A stretch of 64,000 bases of DNA from Rhizobacter sp. Root404 (lineage in GTDB: Bacteria; Pseudomonadota; Gammaproteobacteria; Burkholderiales; Burkholderiaceae_C). The stretch is taken from the NCBI RefSeq assembly GCF_001425865.1, contig NZ_LMDS01000008.1, forward strand, positions 269 through 64,268. Reading direction: 5' to 3'. Shown here piece by piece: positions 26,926 to 37,799 of the stretch (position 1 is its first letter; each line of letters begins with the position of its first letter). The position numbers and the translations under genes are program-made. The notes under the pieces were generated by a model, which was given only the letters and a program-made list of their open reading frames with translations, was not told the origin of the DNA and searched no databases.

Positions 26926-27336
26926 ATGCTGAACGACCCCGACCGACAACGCCTGCTCGACGCCGCGCGCGCCGCACAGGCCCGTGCCTATGCGCCGTAC
27001 TCGCATTTCGCGGTCGGCGCGGCGGTGCTCGACGACCAGGGCCGGGTGCACGCCGGCTGCAACGTCGAGAACGCGGCGTACCCGCAGGGCGTGTGTGCCG
27101 AGGCCGGTGCGTTGAGCGCGATGGTGCTGGCCGGCAGCACGCGGGTGCGCGCGCTCGCCGTGGTCGGCGATGGCGCGGGGCTGGTCACGCCGTGCGGGGG
27201 CTGTCGCCAGAAGCTGCGCGAATTCGCCGCGCCCGACACGCCGGTGCTGGTCGGTGACCGGCACGCCCTGCGCGCGCAGTTCACGCTGGCGCAACTGCTG
27301 CCCGACAGCTTCGGGCCGGAGAATCTTTCGTCATGA
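26926..27336 (+). CDS. cdd: Cytidine deaminase
   Basis: A 136-residue homotetrameric-type cytidine deaminase that converts cytidine and deoxycytidine to uridines. Zinc and proton-shuttle residues are C57 and E59 in CAEAGAL and C90 and C93 in PCGGCRQ; NVENAAYPQG is the substrate loop. The ATG at 26926 lies 17 bp after the permease gene. Its TGA overlaps the ATG of the phosphorylase gene. Its role is to feed pyrimidine nucleosides brought in by the transporter to the pyrimidine phosphorylase DeoA. Confidence 0.95.
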   Translation: MLNDPDRQRLLDAARAAQARAYAPYSHFAVGAAVLDDQGRVHAGCNVENAAYPQGVCAEAGALSAMVLAGSTRVRALAVVGDGAGLVTPCGGCRQKLREFAAPDTPVLVGDRHALRAQFTLAQLLPDSFGPENLSS

Positions 27337-28142
27337 CGAGGTCGTCCGACGCCGCTCGCCAGGTGCGCGCGCTCGCGCCCGGCGCCCGCCCGCGCATCGC
27401 CGTCGTGCTCGGCTCGGGGTGGGGTGGGCTGACCACACAGGTGCGCGACGCGCGCCGCATCCGCTACGACCAGCTCGACGGTTTTCCGCAGGCCACCGTG
27501 CAGGGCCACTCCGGCGAACTCTGGCTCGGCAGCATCGGCCCGCACGAGGTCGCGGTGATGAGCGGGCGCAAGCACGCGTACGAGAGCGGCGAGGTCACCG
27601 GCATGCGCAGCCCGCTGCACACGCTGCGTGAACTCGGCTGCGAGGTGCTGGTGCAGACCAACGCCGCCGGCAGCCTGCGCGCCGAGATGATCCCCGGCAG
27701 CCTGATGGTGCTCGCCGACCACATCAACCTGCCGCAGCGCTCGCCGCTGGTCGGCGCGGGCGGCTCGGAGCGTTTCGTCAGCATGCTCGATGCGTACGAT
27801 CCGGCGCTGCGCAAGACCGCGCATGCGGTGGCCGACCGCCAGAACCTGACGTTGCACGAGGGCGTGTACGCGTGGACGCTCGGCCCGCAGTTCGAGACGC
27901 CTGCCGAGATCCGCTTCTTCCGCCAGATCGGCGCCGACGCTGTCGGCATGAGCACCGTGCCCGAGACCATCCTCGCGCGCCACGCGGGCATGCGGGTGCT
28001 GGCACTCTCGCTGCTGACGAACATGGGCGCCGGCCTGTCGGACGAGTCCTTGAGCCACGCCCACACCCTGTCGCAGGCGCTGGCCGCGAGCGACGTGGTC
28101 GGCGACCTGCTGGCCGACATCATCGCGGCCATCGAACTTTGA
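27333..28142 (+). CDS. Purine nucleoside phosphorylase (trimeric type)
   Basis: A 269-residue purine nucleoside phosphorylase of the class acting on inosine, guanosine and xanthosine. It has LGSGWGGL, the phosphate loop HSGELWLG, NAAGSLRAEMIPGSLMVL, and the base/ribose site FETPAEIRF...GMSTVPE. A short 4-bp overlap with cdd suggests coupling. It releases ribose-1-phosphate or deoxyribose-1-phosphate for DeoB. Specificity between inosine and adenosine cannot be decided here; the nearby adenosine deaminase would supply inosine. Confidence 0.93.
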   Translation: MTRSSDAARQVRALAPGARPRIAVVLGSGWGGLTTQVRDARRIRYDQLDGFPQATVQGHSGELWLGSIGPHEVAVMSGRKHAYESGEVTGMRSPLHTLRELGCEVLVQTNAAGSLRAEMIPGSLMVLADHINLPQRSPLVGAGGSERFVSMLDAYDPALRKTAHAVADRQNLTLHEGVYAWTLGPQFETPAEIRFFRQIGADAVGMSTVPETILARHAGMRVLALSLLTNMGAGLSDESLSHAHTLSQALAASDVVGDLLADIIAAIEL

Positions 28143-28160
28143 TCTGAACCGACCTTGCCC

Positions 28161-28949
28161 ATGACCCCTGTCCCGTTCGACCCGATCGCCAGCGCGCGCC
28201 TCGCGCTGGCGTGCCTGGACCTCACGACGCTGAACGACGGCGACACCGAGGCCGATGTCGTCAAGTTGTGCACGCGCGCCCACGGCCCGCACGGCCACGT
28301 GGCGGCCGTCTGCGTATGGCCGCGCTTCGCGGCGCTGGCGCGAAGCGAGTTGCCCGCGAACATCGCGGTTGCCGCGGTCGCGAACTTCCCCGACGGCAGT
28401 GCCGACCGGGCGCGCGCGGTGGCCGACACCCGCGCGATCGTCGATGCCGGTGCGCAGGAGGTCGATGTGGTGCTGCCCTTCGCGCGGCTGCAGCAAGGCG
28501 ACGAGCGCGCGGTGAGCGCGCTGCTCGACGCGGTGCGAGACGCCTGTCCAGGCCTGGCATTGAAGGTGATCCTCGAGACCGGCGTGCTGGTCGACGAGGC
28601 GCTGATTCGTCGCGCGGCGCAACTCAGCCTCGACGCGGGCGCCGATTTCCTGAAGACCAGCACCGGCAAGACCCCGGTCAGCGCCACGCCCGCCGCGGCG
28701 CGCGCGATGCTGGCCACGATCGCCGCCGACCCGAGCACTGCCCATCGGGTGGGTTTCAAGGCCTCGGGCGGCATCCGCACGGTCGCCGAGGCGGCGCTGT
28801 ACTTCGGCCTCGTCGAGCAGGCGCTGGGCATCGCGGCGCTGACGCCGGCGCGCCTGCGCATCGGCGCGAGCAGCCTGCTGAACGATATCGAGGCGGTGCT
28901 CGCGGGCCAGGCGGCCGCGGGGCCGCCGGCGGCACCGGGCAGCTACTGA
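28161..28949 (+). CDS. deoC: Deoxyribose-phosphate aldolase
   Basis: A 262-residue class I aldolase splitting deoxyribose-5-phosphate into acetaldehyde and glyceraldehyde-3-phosphate. The Schiff-base lysine is K165 in DFLKTSTGK; D102 (VDVVLPF) and K200 (VGFKASGGIR) complete the catalytic set. I use the ATG at 28161; a TTG two codons upstream is possible. It is the usual end point of deoxynucleoside catabolism and lies between the purine phosphorylase and deoA genes in the same transcript. Confidence 0.95.
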   Translation: MTPVPFDPIASARLALACLDLTTLNDGDTEADVVKLCTRAHGPHGHVAAVCVWPRFAALARSELPANIAVAAVANFPDGSADRARAVADTRAIVDAGAQEVDVVLPFARLQQGDERAVSALLDAVRDACPGLALKVILETGVLVDEALIRRAAQLSLDAGADFLKTSTGKTPVSATPAAARAMLATIAADPSTAHRVGFKASGGIRTVAEAALYFGLVEQALGIAALTPARLRIGASSLLNDIEAVLAGQAAAGPPAAPGSY

Positions 28950-28959
28950 GCCTTCGGCC

Positions 28960-30287
<1,328 letters not shown>

Positions 30288-30291
<4 letters not shown>

Positions 30292-31502
30292 CCCGGGCCC
30301 TCGTCATCGTGCTCGATTCGTTCGGCCTCGGCGCGGCGCCGGATGCGCCGCGCTTCGGCGATGTCGGCGCCGACACCTTCGGCCACATCGCGCAGTGGTG
30401 CGTCGCGAACGGTCGGCCGCTGCGGCTGCCGAACCTCGCGCGGCTCGGCCTGCCGCAAGCGGCGCGGGCCGCGAGCGGGCAGTGGCCGGCCGGTGTCGAG
30501 CGCCGGGCCAAGCCGGACGGCGCGTTCGGCGCCGCCGCCGAGGTCAGTCTCGGCAAGGACACGCCGAGCGGTCACTGGGAGCTGATGGGTTGCCCGGTGG
30601 CATTCGACTGGGGCTACTTCCCGAAGACCGACGATCCGGCCGCGTCGGTCTTTCCACCGGCGCTGATGCAGCGCTGGCTCACGGCCTGCGGGCTGGGCGG
30701 CGCGCTCGGCAACTGCCATGCGAGCGGCACCGAGATCATCGAGCGGCTCGGCGACGAGCACCTGCGCACCGGTTGGCCGGTCTGCTACACCAGCAGCGAC
30801 AGCGTGTTCCAGGTCGCTGCGCACGAGACGCACTTCGGCCTCGACCGGCTCTATGCCATCTGCACGCAGGCCAAGACGATCTTCGACGAGGCCAATATCG
30901 CGCGCGTGATCGCGCGGCCCTTCGTCGGCGAGAACGGCCGCTACCGCCGCACGGCGCACCGCCATGACTACACCACGCCGCCGCCCGCGCCGACACTGCT
31001 CGACGTGTTGAAACACGCCGGCCGCGAGGTCCACGGCATCGGCAAGATCAGCGACATCTTCGCGGCGCGCGGCATCACCCACAGCCGTACGGGCGACGGC
31101 AATGCCGAGCTCTGCGCGCAGACACTGGAGGCCTGGCGGGGATGCGCCGATGGCGGCCTGGTGTTCGCGAACCTGGTCGACTTCGACATGCTGTTCGGCC
31201 ACCGCCGCGACGTGGCCGGCTACGCCGACGCGCTCGAAGCCTTCGACGCCTTCCTGCCGCGCCTGCTCGCCGAACTCGGCCCGGGCGACCTGCTCGCGCT
31301 CAGCGCCGACCATGGCTGCGATCCGACTTGGCCCGGCAGCGACCACACCCGCGAGCACGTGCCGCTGCTGTTCGCCGGCCCCGCCGCGCCGCGCGGCCGC
31401 GATCTCGGCGTGCGGTCCACCTTCGCCGACCTCGGCCAGACGCTGGCCGCGCACCTGCACGTCGAGCCCCTCGCGCACGGGAAGACCTGCTTCGTGCGCT
31501 GA
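30288..31502 (+). CDS. deoB: Phosphopentomutase
   Basis: A 404-residue metal-dependent phosphopentomutase that turns (deoxy)ribose-1-phosphate into the 5-phosphate. The alkaline-phosphatase-like core has LIVLDSFGLGAAPDA-type metal ligands near the start, the phosphothreonine region KDTPSGHWE, and C-terminal HGCDPTWPGSDHTREHVP. It overlaps deoA by 4 bp and is the last gene of the ten-gene operon. The following 237-261 bp hold the second LacI operator; no clear intrinsic terminator is visible. Confidence 0.95.
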
Positions 31503-31702
31503 GTTGCACCGGCGCGAGGCGCGCGACCGAGGCGCCCGCACCACAACGTCACCGCTTCGTCACGGACGGCTGGCAAGCTCCTTGCTCACGTCGAGGGGCC
31601 GAATCAGACTGCCGCGAGCAACGCGACAGACGCGACGGCCCGCCTCGACCTCTCTCTCATTCCCCCGCTGACCCCGACCTTCCACGCCGTTTCGACCAAG
31701 AC

Positions 31703-31714
31703 GCAAACGTTTGC
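31703..31714. promoter_or_regulatory. LacI-family operator, TonB receptor gene
   Basis: GCAAACGTTTGC, identical in all 12 bases to the site at 21186-21197 and extended here to a perfect 14-bp palindrome by a C and G on either side. It lies 50 bp before the start codon of the TonB-dependent receptor, in the 261-bp gap after deoB. The identity ties the receptor to the nucleoside regulon. No convincing promoter boxes stand out. Confidence 0.82.
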
Positions 31715-31763
31715 GCGGCCCGCTTCACTCTCACTCGTCATGTTCCCGAAAGGACCTTTTCCG

Positions 31764-34154
31764 ATGCGCACCTTCACGCTCAACGTCATTGCCTTGGCCA
31801 TGCTTGCCATGCTCGGCGCTGCCAGGGCCCAGACCGCCACCGAGCTCAACCGCGTGACCGTCACCGGCGAGGGCGACAAGCTCGGCACCGGCCTGCTGAT
31901 GGAAGAGGACGCACCGAAGGCGCGCAGCTCGGTCACCAAGGCGCAGCTCGAGAAGACGCGCTCCAGCGGCAACCCGTTCCAGGCGCTGTCGTTGCTGCCG
32001 GGCGTGAACAGCACCAGCAACGACGCGACCGGCCTGTTTGGCGGCGGCCTTCGGGTGCGCGGCTTCAACAGCGATCAGATGGGCTTCACGGTCAACGGTG
32101 CGCCCGTCAACGACTCGGGCAACTTCGCCGTGTTTCCGCAAGAGTACGTCGACCAGGAGAACCTGTGCTCGCTGTACGTGACCCAGGGCGCTCCCGACAC
32201 CGACGCGCCGCACGTCGGCGCGGTCGGCGGCAACGTCGGCATCTGGTCGTGCGCGCCGGAGGACGCGCAGCGCACCCGGATCGCGCTGTCGGGCGGCCAG
32301 CTCGGCTACTTCCGCACCTTCGCCCGGGTCGACACCGGCAAGCTGGGCGCGTTCAAGGCCTTCGTGTCGGGCTCGATCTCGAAGGCCGACAAGTGGAAGG
32401 GACCGGGCCGGGCCGATCGCAAGCACATCGACGTCGGGGCCGAGTACGACCTGGGCGCCGGCAACAAGGTCAGCGCCAGCGTGCTCTACAACCGCGCCGT
32501 CAACAACAACTTCGCGACCTTCAACCAGACCCAGTGGGCGGCCAACGGCTACTACGCGGACTACACCTCGGTCGTGCCGCAGCACCAGACGCCGGTCGCC
32601 GGTGTTCGTCAGGTGGACGCGAGCCCGTCGCCGCAGTACTACGGCTACGCACTGAACCCGTTCGAGAACTACCTCGTGACGGCGAAAGCCAATTTCGCGC
32701 TGACCGACCGCCTGCGCCTCGAGGTGGTGCCCTACCTCTGGCGCGGCTACGGCACCGGCGGAGTGCAGCAGACCACGCTGAACGAGTCGACTTCGTCGAC
32801 CCAGCTGCACGGCGGCATCGGCGACCTGAACGGCGACGGTGACGCCTTGGATACCGTGCTGGTCTACCGCGGCAGCCTGACCAACACCTACCGCCCCGGC
32901 GTGACGACGACGCTGACCTACGTCGCCGACAACCACCGCATCAGCGGCGGCGTCTGGTACGAGCGCGCACGCCATCGGCAGACGCAGCCGGCCGTGAATG
33001 TCGACAACAACGGCGGCGTGGCCGACATCTGGCTCGGCGGCAACCTGCTCACCTACACCGACGGCGCCAGCTACCAGGGCCGCGACTGGAGCACGATCTC
33101 CACCGGCGAGAGCGTGTTCGTGCAGGACACGATCGACCTGCTCGGCGGCAAGCTGCAGGTCACGCCGGCGTTCAGCTACCGGCGCCTGAACCGCCAGTTC
33201 TCGAACTACGGCAACTCCGGCACGAACGCCGCGGCGAGCTACGACATCGACCAGACCTACGGCAAGGGGCTGCCGAGCCTCGCGGCGAGCTTCCAGGCGA
33301 CCGAGCGGCTGCAGGTGTTCAGCAGCGTGGCGAAGAACTTCCGCACGCCGAGCAACTTCGAGTACGGCAACGTCGGCAAGGGCGTCACCATCGTCAATGG
33401 CGTGGGGTCGGTCACCGGCCTGCAGGCCCTGACGATCAAGCCCGAGCAGTCGGTGAACTTCGACATCGGCGCGCGCTACCGCGGCGACGGCTTCCGCGGC
33501 TCGGTCACCGCCTTCTACAACAAGTTCAAGGACCGCATCGCGTCGAGCTTCGACCCGATCGAAGGCATCAGCCGCGACACCAACGTCGGCGCGTCGACGA
33601 CCAAGGGCCTGGAGATCGAAGCCGGCACGACGCCCTGGAACGGGTTCAGCGGCTACGCCTCGCTGACGTACACGAAGAGCACGATCGACGAGAGCGTGGT
33701 GTCGCGGCTGCTGACGCCCGCCGGCGCGACCTGCTCGACGCGGTCGGCCACCTGCACCGCGGTGCCGTACCCGACCGCCGGCAAGATCTTCCCGGACACG
33801 CCGAAGGGCATGGCCGGCCTGTCGGTGCAGTACGCGAACGGGCCGTACTTGCTGAACATCGGCGCCAAGTACACGAGCGGCCGGTTCCTGACCTTGACCA
33901 ACGACACCGCGATTCCCGCCTACACGCTGTTCGACCTGAACGCCGCGTGGAAGCTGCCGAACCCGAGCGGGAACGGCTTCAAGAACCCGATCATCCGGTT
34001 GAACGTCAGCAACCTGTTCAACAAGCAGTACTACATGGCCAACGCCGGCAGCGGCTCCAACGTGACCATCGTCAACGGGGGGGCGACCGGGGCGCCGTTT
34101 TACTATGCGGGCGCGCCGCGCTTCACCAGCGTGACCTTCCAGGTCGACTACTGA
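31764..34154 (+). CDS. TonB-dependent receptor, probable nucleoside/nucleotide uptake
   Basis: A 796-residue outer-membrane receptor. A signal peptide ends AARAQ, then a TonB-box-like ELNRVTVTG, a plug domain (about 40-160; LRVRGFNSDQMGFTVNGAPV) and a 22-strand-type barrel ending with the aromatic FTSVTFQVDY. The ATG at 31764 is preferred over one 24 bp upstream since AAAGGA lies 9 bp before it. The substrate is inferred: the operator upstream is the nucleoside-operon operator, and a 5'-nucleotidase gene follows 75 bp downstream. By sequence alone it could be any small-solute receptor. Confidence 0.85.
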   Translation: MRTFTLNVIALAMLAMLGAARAQTATELNRVTVTGEGDKLGTGLLMEEDAPKARSSVTKAQLEKTRSSGNPFQALSLLPGVNSTSNDATGLFGGGLRVRGFNSDQMGFTVNGAPVNDSGNFAVFPQEYVDQENLCSLYVTQGAPDTDAPHVGAVGGNVGIWSCAPEDAQRTRIALSGGQLGYFRTFARVDTGKLGAFKAFVSGSISKADKWKGPGRADRKHIDVGAEYDLGAGNKVSASVLYNRAVNNNFATFNQTQWAANGYYADYTSVVPQHQTPVAGVRQVDASPSPQYYGYALNPFENYLVTAKANFALTDRLRLEVVPYLWRGYGTGGVQQTTLNESTSSTQLHGGIGDLNGDGDALDTVLVYRGSLTNTYRPGVTTTLTYVADNHRISGGVWYERARHRQTQPAVNVDNNGGVADIWLGGNLLTYTDGASYQGRDWSTISTGESVFVQDTIDLLGGKLQVTPAFSYRRLNRQFSNYGNSGTNAAASYDIDQTYGKGLPSLAASFQATERLQVFSSVAKNFRTPSNFEYGNVGKGVTIVNGVGSVTGLQALTIKPEQSVNFDIGARYRGDGFRGSVTAFYNKFKDRIASSFDPIEGISRDTNVGASTTKGLEIEAGTTPWNGFSGYASLTYTKSTIDESVVSRLLTPAGATCSTRSATCTAVPYPTAGKIFPDTPKGMAGLSVQYANGPYLLNIGAKYTSGRFLTLTNDTAIPAYTLFDLNAAWKLPNPSGNGFKNPIIRLNVSNLFNKQYYMANAGSGSNVTIVNGGATGAPFYYAGAPRFTSVTFQVDY

Positions 34155-34229
34155 CTTGCGGCCCACCCACCGGCGCGAACGTCCGTCACCGGCGTTTGCG
34201 CCGTTTCTCATCGCATCTCCCGAACCATC

Positions 34230-36014
34230 ATGACGCTGCCCGTTTCACCATCCTCCCTGCGCGCGGCCGGCCGGCGCGTGCTGCTGGTCGCGTTGGTCGC
34301 CGCATGCGGTCTGGCGCAGGCCGCCGAACCGGTCGCGCTGCGGCTGATCGGCATCAACGATTTCCACGGCAACCTCGAGCCTGCGAACCTCACCCTCACG
34401 CTGGTCGACCCGCATGGCGGCAAGCCGCTGCGCGTGCCGGTCGGCGGCGCCGCGGCGGTGGGTGGGCTGGTCAAGGCGCTGCGGGCCGGCGCGCCGCACA
34501 GCCTGATGATCTCCGGCGGCGACCTGATCGGCGCGGCGCCGCTGGTGTCGACGCTGTTCCGGCACGAGTCGACGATCGAGGTGATGAACGCGATCGGGCT
34601 CGATGTATCGACGGTCGGCAACCACGAGTTCGACGCCGGCGCGGCCGAACTCAAGCGCATCGCGAACGGCGGCTGCCCGCCGCCGCAGCCGGACGCGGTC
34701 GCGACCTCGTGCACGCTCGCGCCGTACACCGGCGCACGCTTCCCGTACCTGTCGGCCAACGTGTTCGACGGCCATGGGCACACGCTGTTCGCGCCTTCGG
34801 TGATCCGCGAGATCGACGGCATCCGGGTCGGCATCATCGGCGCGGTCACACGCAGCGCGCCGACCCTGGTGACGCCGTCCGGCGTGGCCGGCCTGCGCTT
34901 CATCGACGAGGCCGATGCGATCAACCGCGCCGCGCGCCATCTGAAGGCGCAAGGCGTGAAGGCGATCGTGATGACGATCCACGAGGGCGGCGAACTCGGT
35001 CCGGTGAGCCAGCGCGGAGACTGGAACGACGCCAGCTGCCCCGATGCGCACGGCCCGATCTTCGCGATCGCCAAGCGCGTGACCAGGGACGTCGACGTGA
35101 TCTTCTCGGCCCACACCCACCAGGGCTACCGCTGCGTCATCGACGGCCGCGTGATCATCCAGGGCACGTCGTACGGCCGCGGTCTCTCGGTGGTCGACGT
35201 GGTGCTCGACCCGAAGAGCAAGAAGGTGATCCCGTCGCAGACCCGCAGCATCAACCTGCCGGTGCTGAACGACCAGACCGATCCCGCGTTGCGCGAGCGC
35301 CTGGCCGCGGCGCTGCCCGAGCCTTACGGCGACGTGCTGCGCAGCGCGCGGCCCGACCCGGCGATCGCCGAGATGGTCGCGAAATACGCCGCGGTCGTCG
35401 CGCCCAAGGCGGCCCAGCCGGTCGGCCTGATCGGCGGCAGCTTTCCGCGCGGCGGGCGCGCTGACAGCCCGGCCGGGCGCCTGATCGCCGACTCGCAGCT
35501 CGCCGCTACGCAGGCACCGGCGGACGGCGGCGCGCAGATCGCGCTGATGAACCCGGGCGGCATCCGCAGCGACCTCGACTGCAAGGGCGCGCCGCCCTGC
35601 ACCGCGACCTTCGGCCAGATCTTCACGATGCAGCCCTTCGGCAACAGCCTGGTCGTGATGACGCTGACCGGCGCGCAGCTGAAGGCGCTGCTCGAGTCGC
35701 AACAGCGCCCCGGCGCGCAGGAGGCGACCTGGTTGCAGCCCTCCGCCGGCTTCACCTACACCTGGCAGTCGGATGCTCCGGCCGGCGGGCGCGTGCGCGA
35801 CATGCGCTTGAACGGCGAGACCGTCGTGCCCGACAGCGACTACCGGATCACCGTCAACAGCTTCCTGGCCGAAGGCGGTGACGCGTTCACCGTGTTGACG
35901 CGCGGCACCGCCCGCACCGGCGGGGGGCAGGATCTGGACGCGCTGATCGCCTACCTGAAGGGCGCGCCGGAGCGGTCACCCGTCCCGACGCCGCGCATCA
36001 CGCGCCAGCCGTGA
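34230..36014 (+). CDS. UshA-type periplasmic 5'-nucleotidase
   Basis: A 594-residue exported 5'-nucleotidase. The signal peptide ends near LAQA (28-31). The metallophosphatase domain has NDFHGNLE (43-50), GGDLIGAAP, GNHEFDAG and HTHQGY for the dimetal site; the C-terminal nucleotide-recognition domain ends with NSFLAEGGDAFTVL. It would strip phosphate from nucleotides so that the nucleoside importer can take them. It lies 75 bp after the TonB receptor, within which GTTTGC (34194-34199) is only a half operator. Specificity within the UshA/CpdB group is inferred. Confidence 0.9.
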   Translation: MTLPVSPSSLRAAGRRVLLVALVAACGLAQAAEPVALRLIGINDFHGNLEPANLTLTLVDPHGGKPLRVPVGGAAAVGGLVKALRAGAPHSLMISGGDLIGAAPLVSTLFRHESTIEVMNAIGLDVSTVGNHEFDAGAAELKRIANGGCPPPQPDAVATSCTLAPYTGARFPYLSANVFDGHGHTLFAPSVIREIDGIRVGIIGAVTRSAPTLVTPSGVAGLRFIDEADAINRAARHLKAQGVKAIVMTIHEGGELGPVSQRGDWNDASCPDAHGPIFAIAKRVTRDVDVIFSAHTHQGYRCVIDGRVIIQGTSYGRGLSVVDVVLDPKSKKVIPSQTRSINLPVLNDQTDPALRERLAAALPEPYGDVLRSARPDPAIAEMVAKYAAVVAPKAAQPVGLIGGSFPRGGRADSPAGRLIADSQLAATQAPADGGAQIALMNPGGIRSDLDCKGAPPCTATFGQIFTMQPFGNSLVVMTLTGAQLKALLESQQRPGAQEATWLQPSAGFTYTWQSDAPAGGRVRDMRLNGETVVPDSDYRITVNSFLAEGGDAFTVLTRGTARTGGGQDLDALIAYLKGAPERSPVPTPRITRQP

Positions 36015-36097
36015 CGGCGCGCCGGCCCTTGCGCCGGCGCGTTTCGCATCCAGATGGGGGCGACACCTCTTCGCCGGCCACGCGCCGGCCGCTGCCG

Positions 36098-37231
<1,134 letters not shown>

Positions 37232-37283
37232 GGCGCCCGCGGCGCCCTGTCAGGGCATTGCGCAGCGCCCGGAGGGCGCGTCT

Positions 37284-37289
37284 TACAAT
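37284..37289 (+). promoter_or_regulatory. Candidate -10 box of the yajC-secDF operon
   Basis: TACAAT matches five of six consensus bases and lies 51 bp before the yajC GTG, in a context (CTTACAATCG) common before beta-proteobacterial housekeeping genes. It follows a GCGCCC-gga-GGGCGC hairpin (about 37266-37280) that may end upstream transcription. No good -35 box is visible at the right distance. Confidence 0.4.
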
Positions 37290-37340
37290 CGACGGGTTTC
37301 GCTTCCGGCGTCGTGCCGGGCTCCACAAGAGGATTTCCAA

Positions 37341-37676
37341 GTGTTCATTTCCGAAGCCTTTGCCCAAGCCGCGCCCGCCGCCGCTGCCGACTCGCCGTTC
37401 GGCAGCCTGGGCAGCATGCTGCCGCTGGTGCTGATGTTCGTGGTGCTGTACTTCGTGATGATCCGGCCGCAGATGAAGCGCCAGAAGGAAGCCAAGGCGA
37501 TGATCGATGCGCTCGCCAAGGGCGACGAGGTCGTCACCTCCGGCGGCATGCTCGGCAAGATCGCCAAGATCGGCGAGAGCTATCTGACCGTCGAGATCGC
37601 CAATGGCGTCGAGATCCAGGTGCAGCGCGGCGCCGTCGTGCAGGTGCTGCCCAAGGGCACCGTCGCCGCCAAGTAA
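37341..37676 (+). CDS. yajC: Sec translocon accessory subunit YajC
   Basis: A 111-residue single-pass inner-membrane protein that joins SecD and SecF in the Sec translocase. The transmembrane segment is about 26-43 (MLPLVLMFVVLYFVMIRPQ) and the cytoplasmic part has the family's EVVTSGGMLGKI. The start is a GTG at 37341 with AAGAGGA 7 bp upstream; the frame is open earlier but that is the shadow of the phosphoesterase gene. Unlike many Burkholderiales, tgt and queA are not directly upstream. Confidence 0.95.
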   Translation: MFISEAFAQAAPAAAADSPFGSLGSMLPLVLMFVVLYFVMIRPQMKRQKEAKAMIDALAKGDEVVTSGGMLGKIAKIGESYLTVEIANGVEIQVQRGAVVQVLPKGTVAAK

Positions 37677-37799
37677 GACCCGCCGCGTCCGCGCGGCCAA
37701 CGCCCGCTCGCTCTCGCGCGGCTCGCTCGCAGGCAGCCCACCCCGGCGCGGCGCGGCCGTCGCCATCGTGGCGCGACCCACGCCGCTGAAGGAACTTCG

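Noticed and set aside
34191..34202. GGCGTTTGCGCC before the 5'-nucleotidase gene as a third nucleoside operator
   Set aside because: Only the GTTTGC half matches the operator and the central CG is missing; it is a short GC-type palindrome expected by chance.
31731..34211. Long minus-strand reading frame opposite the first TonB receptor
   Set aside because: It is an antisense shadow with low-complexity Arg/Val/Ala content and no motifs; the plus-strand receptor has signal peptide, plug and barrel features.
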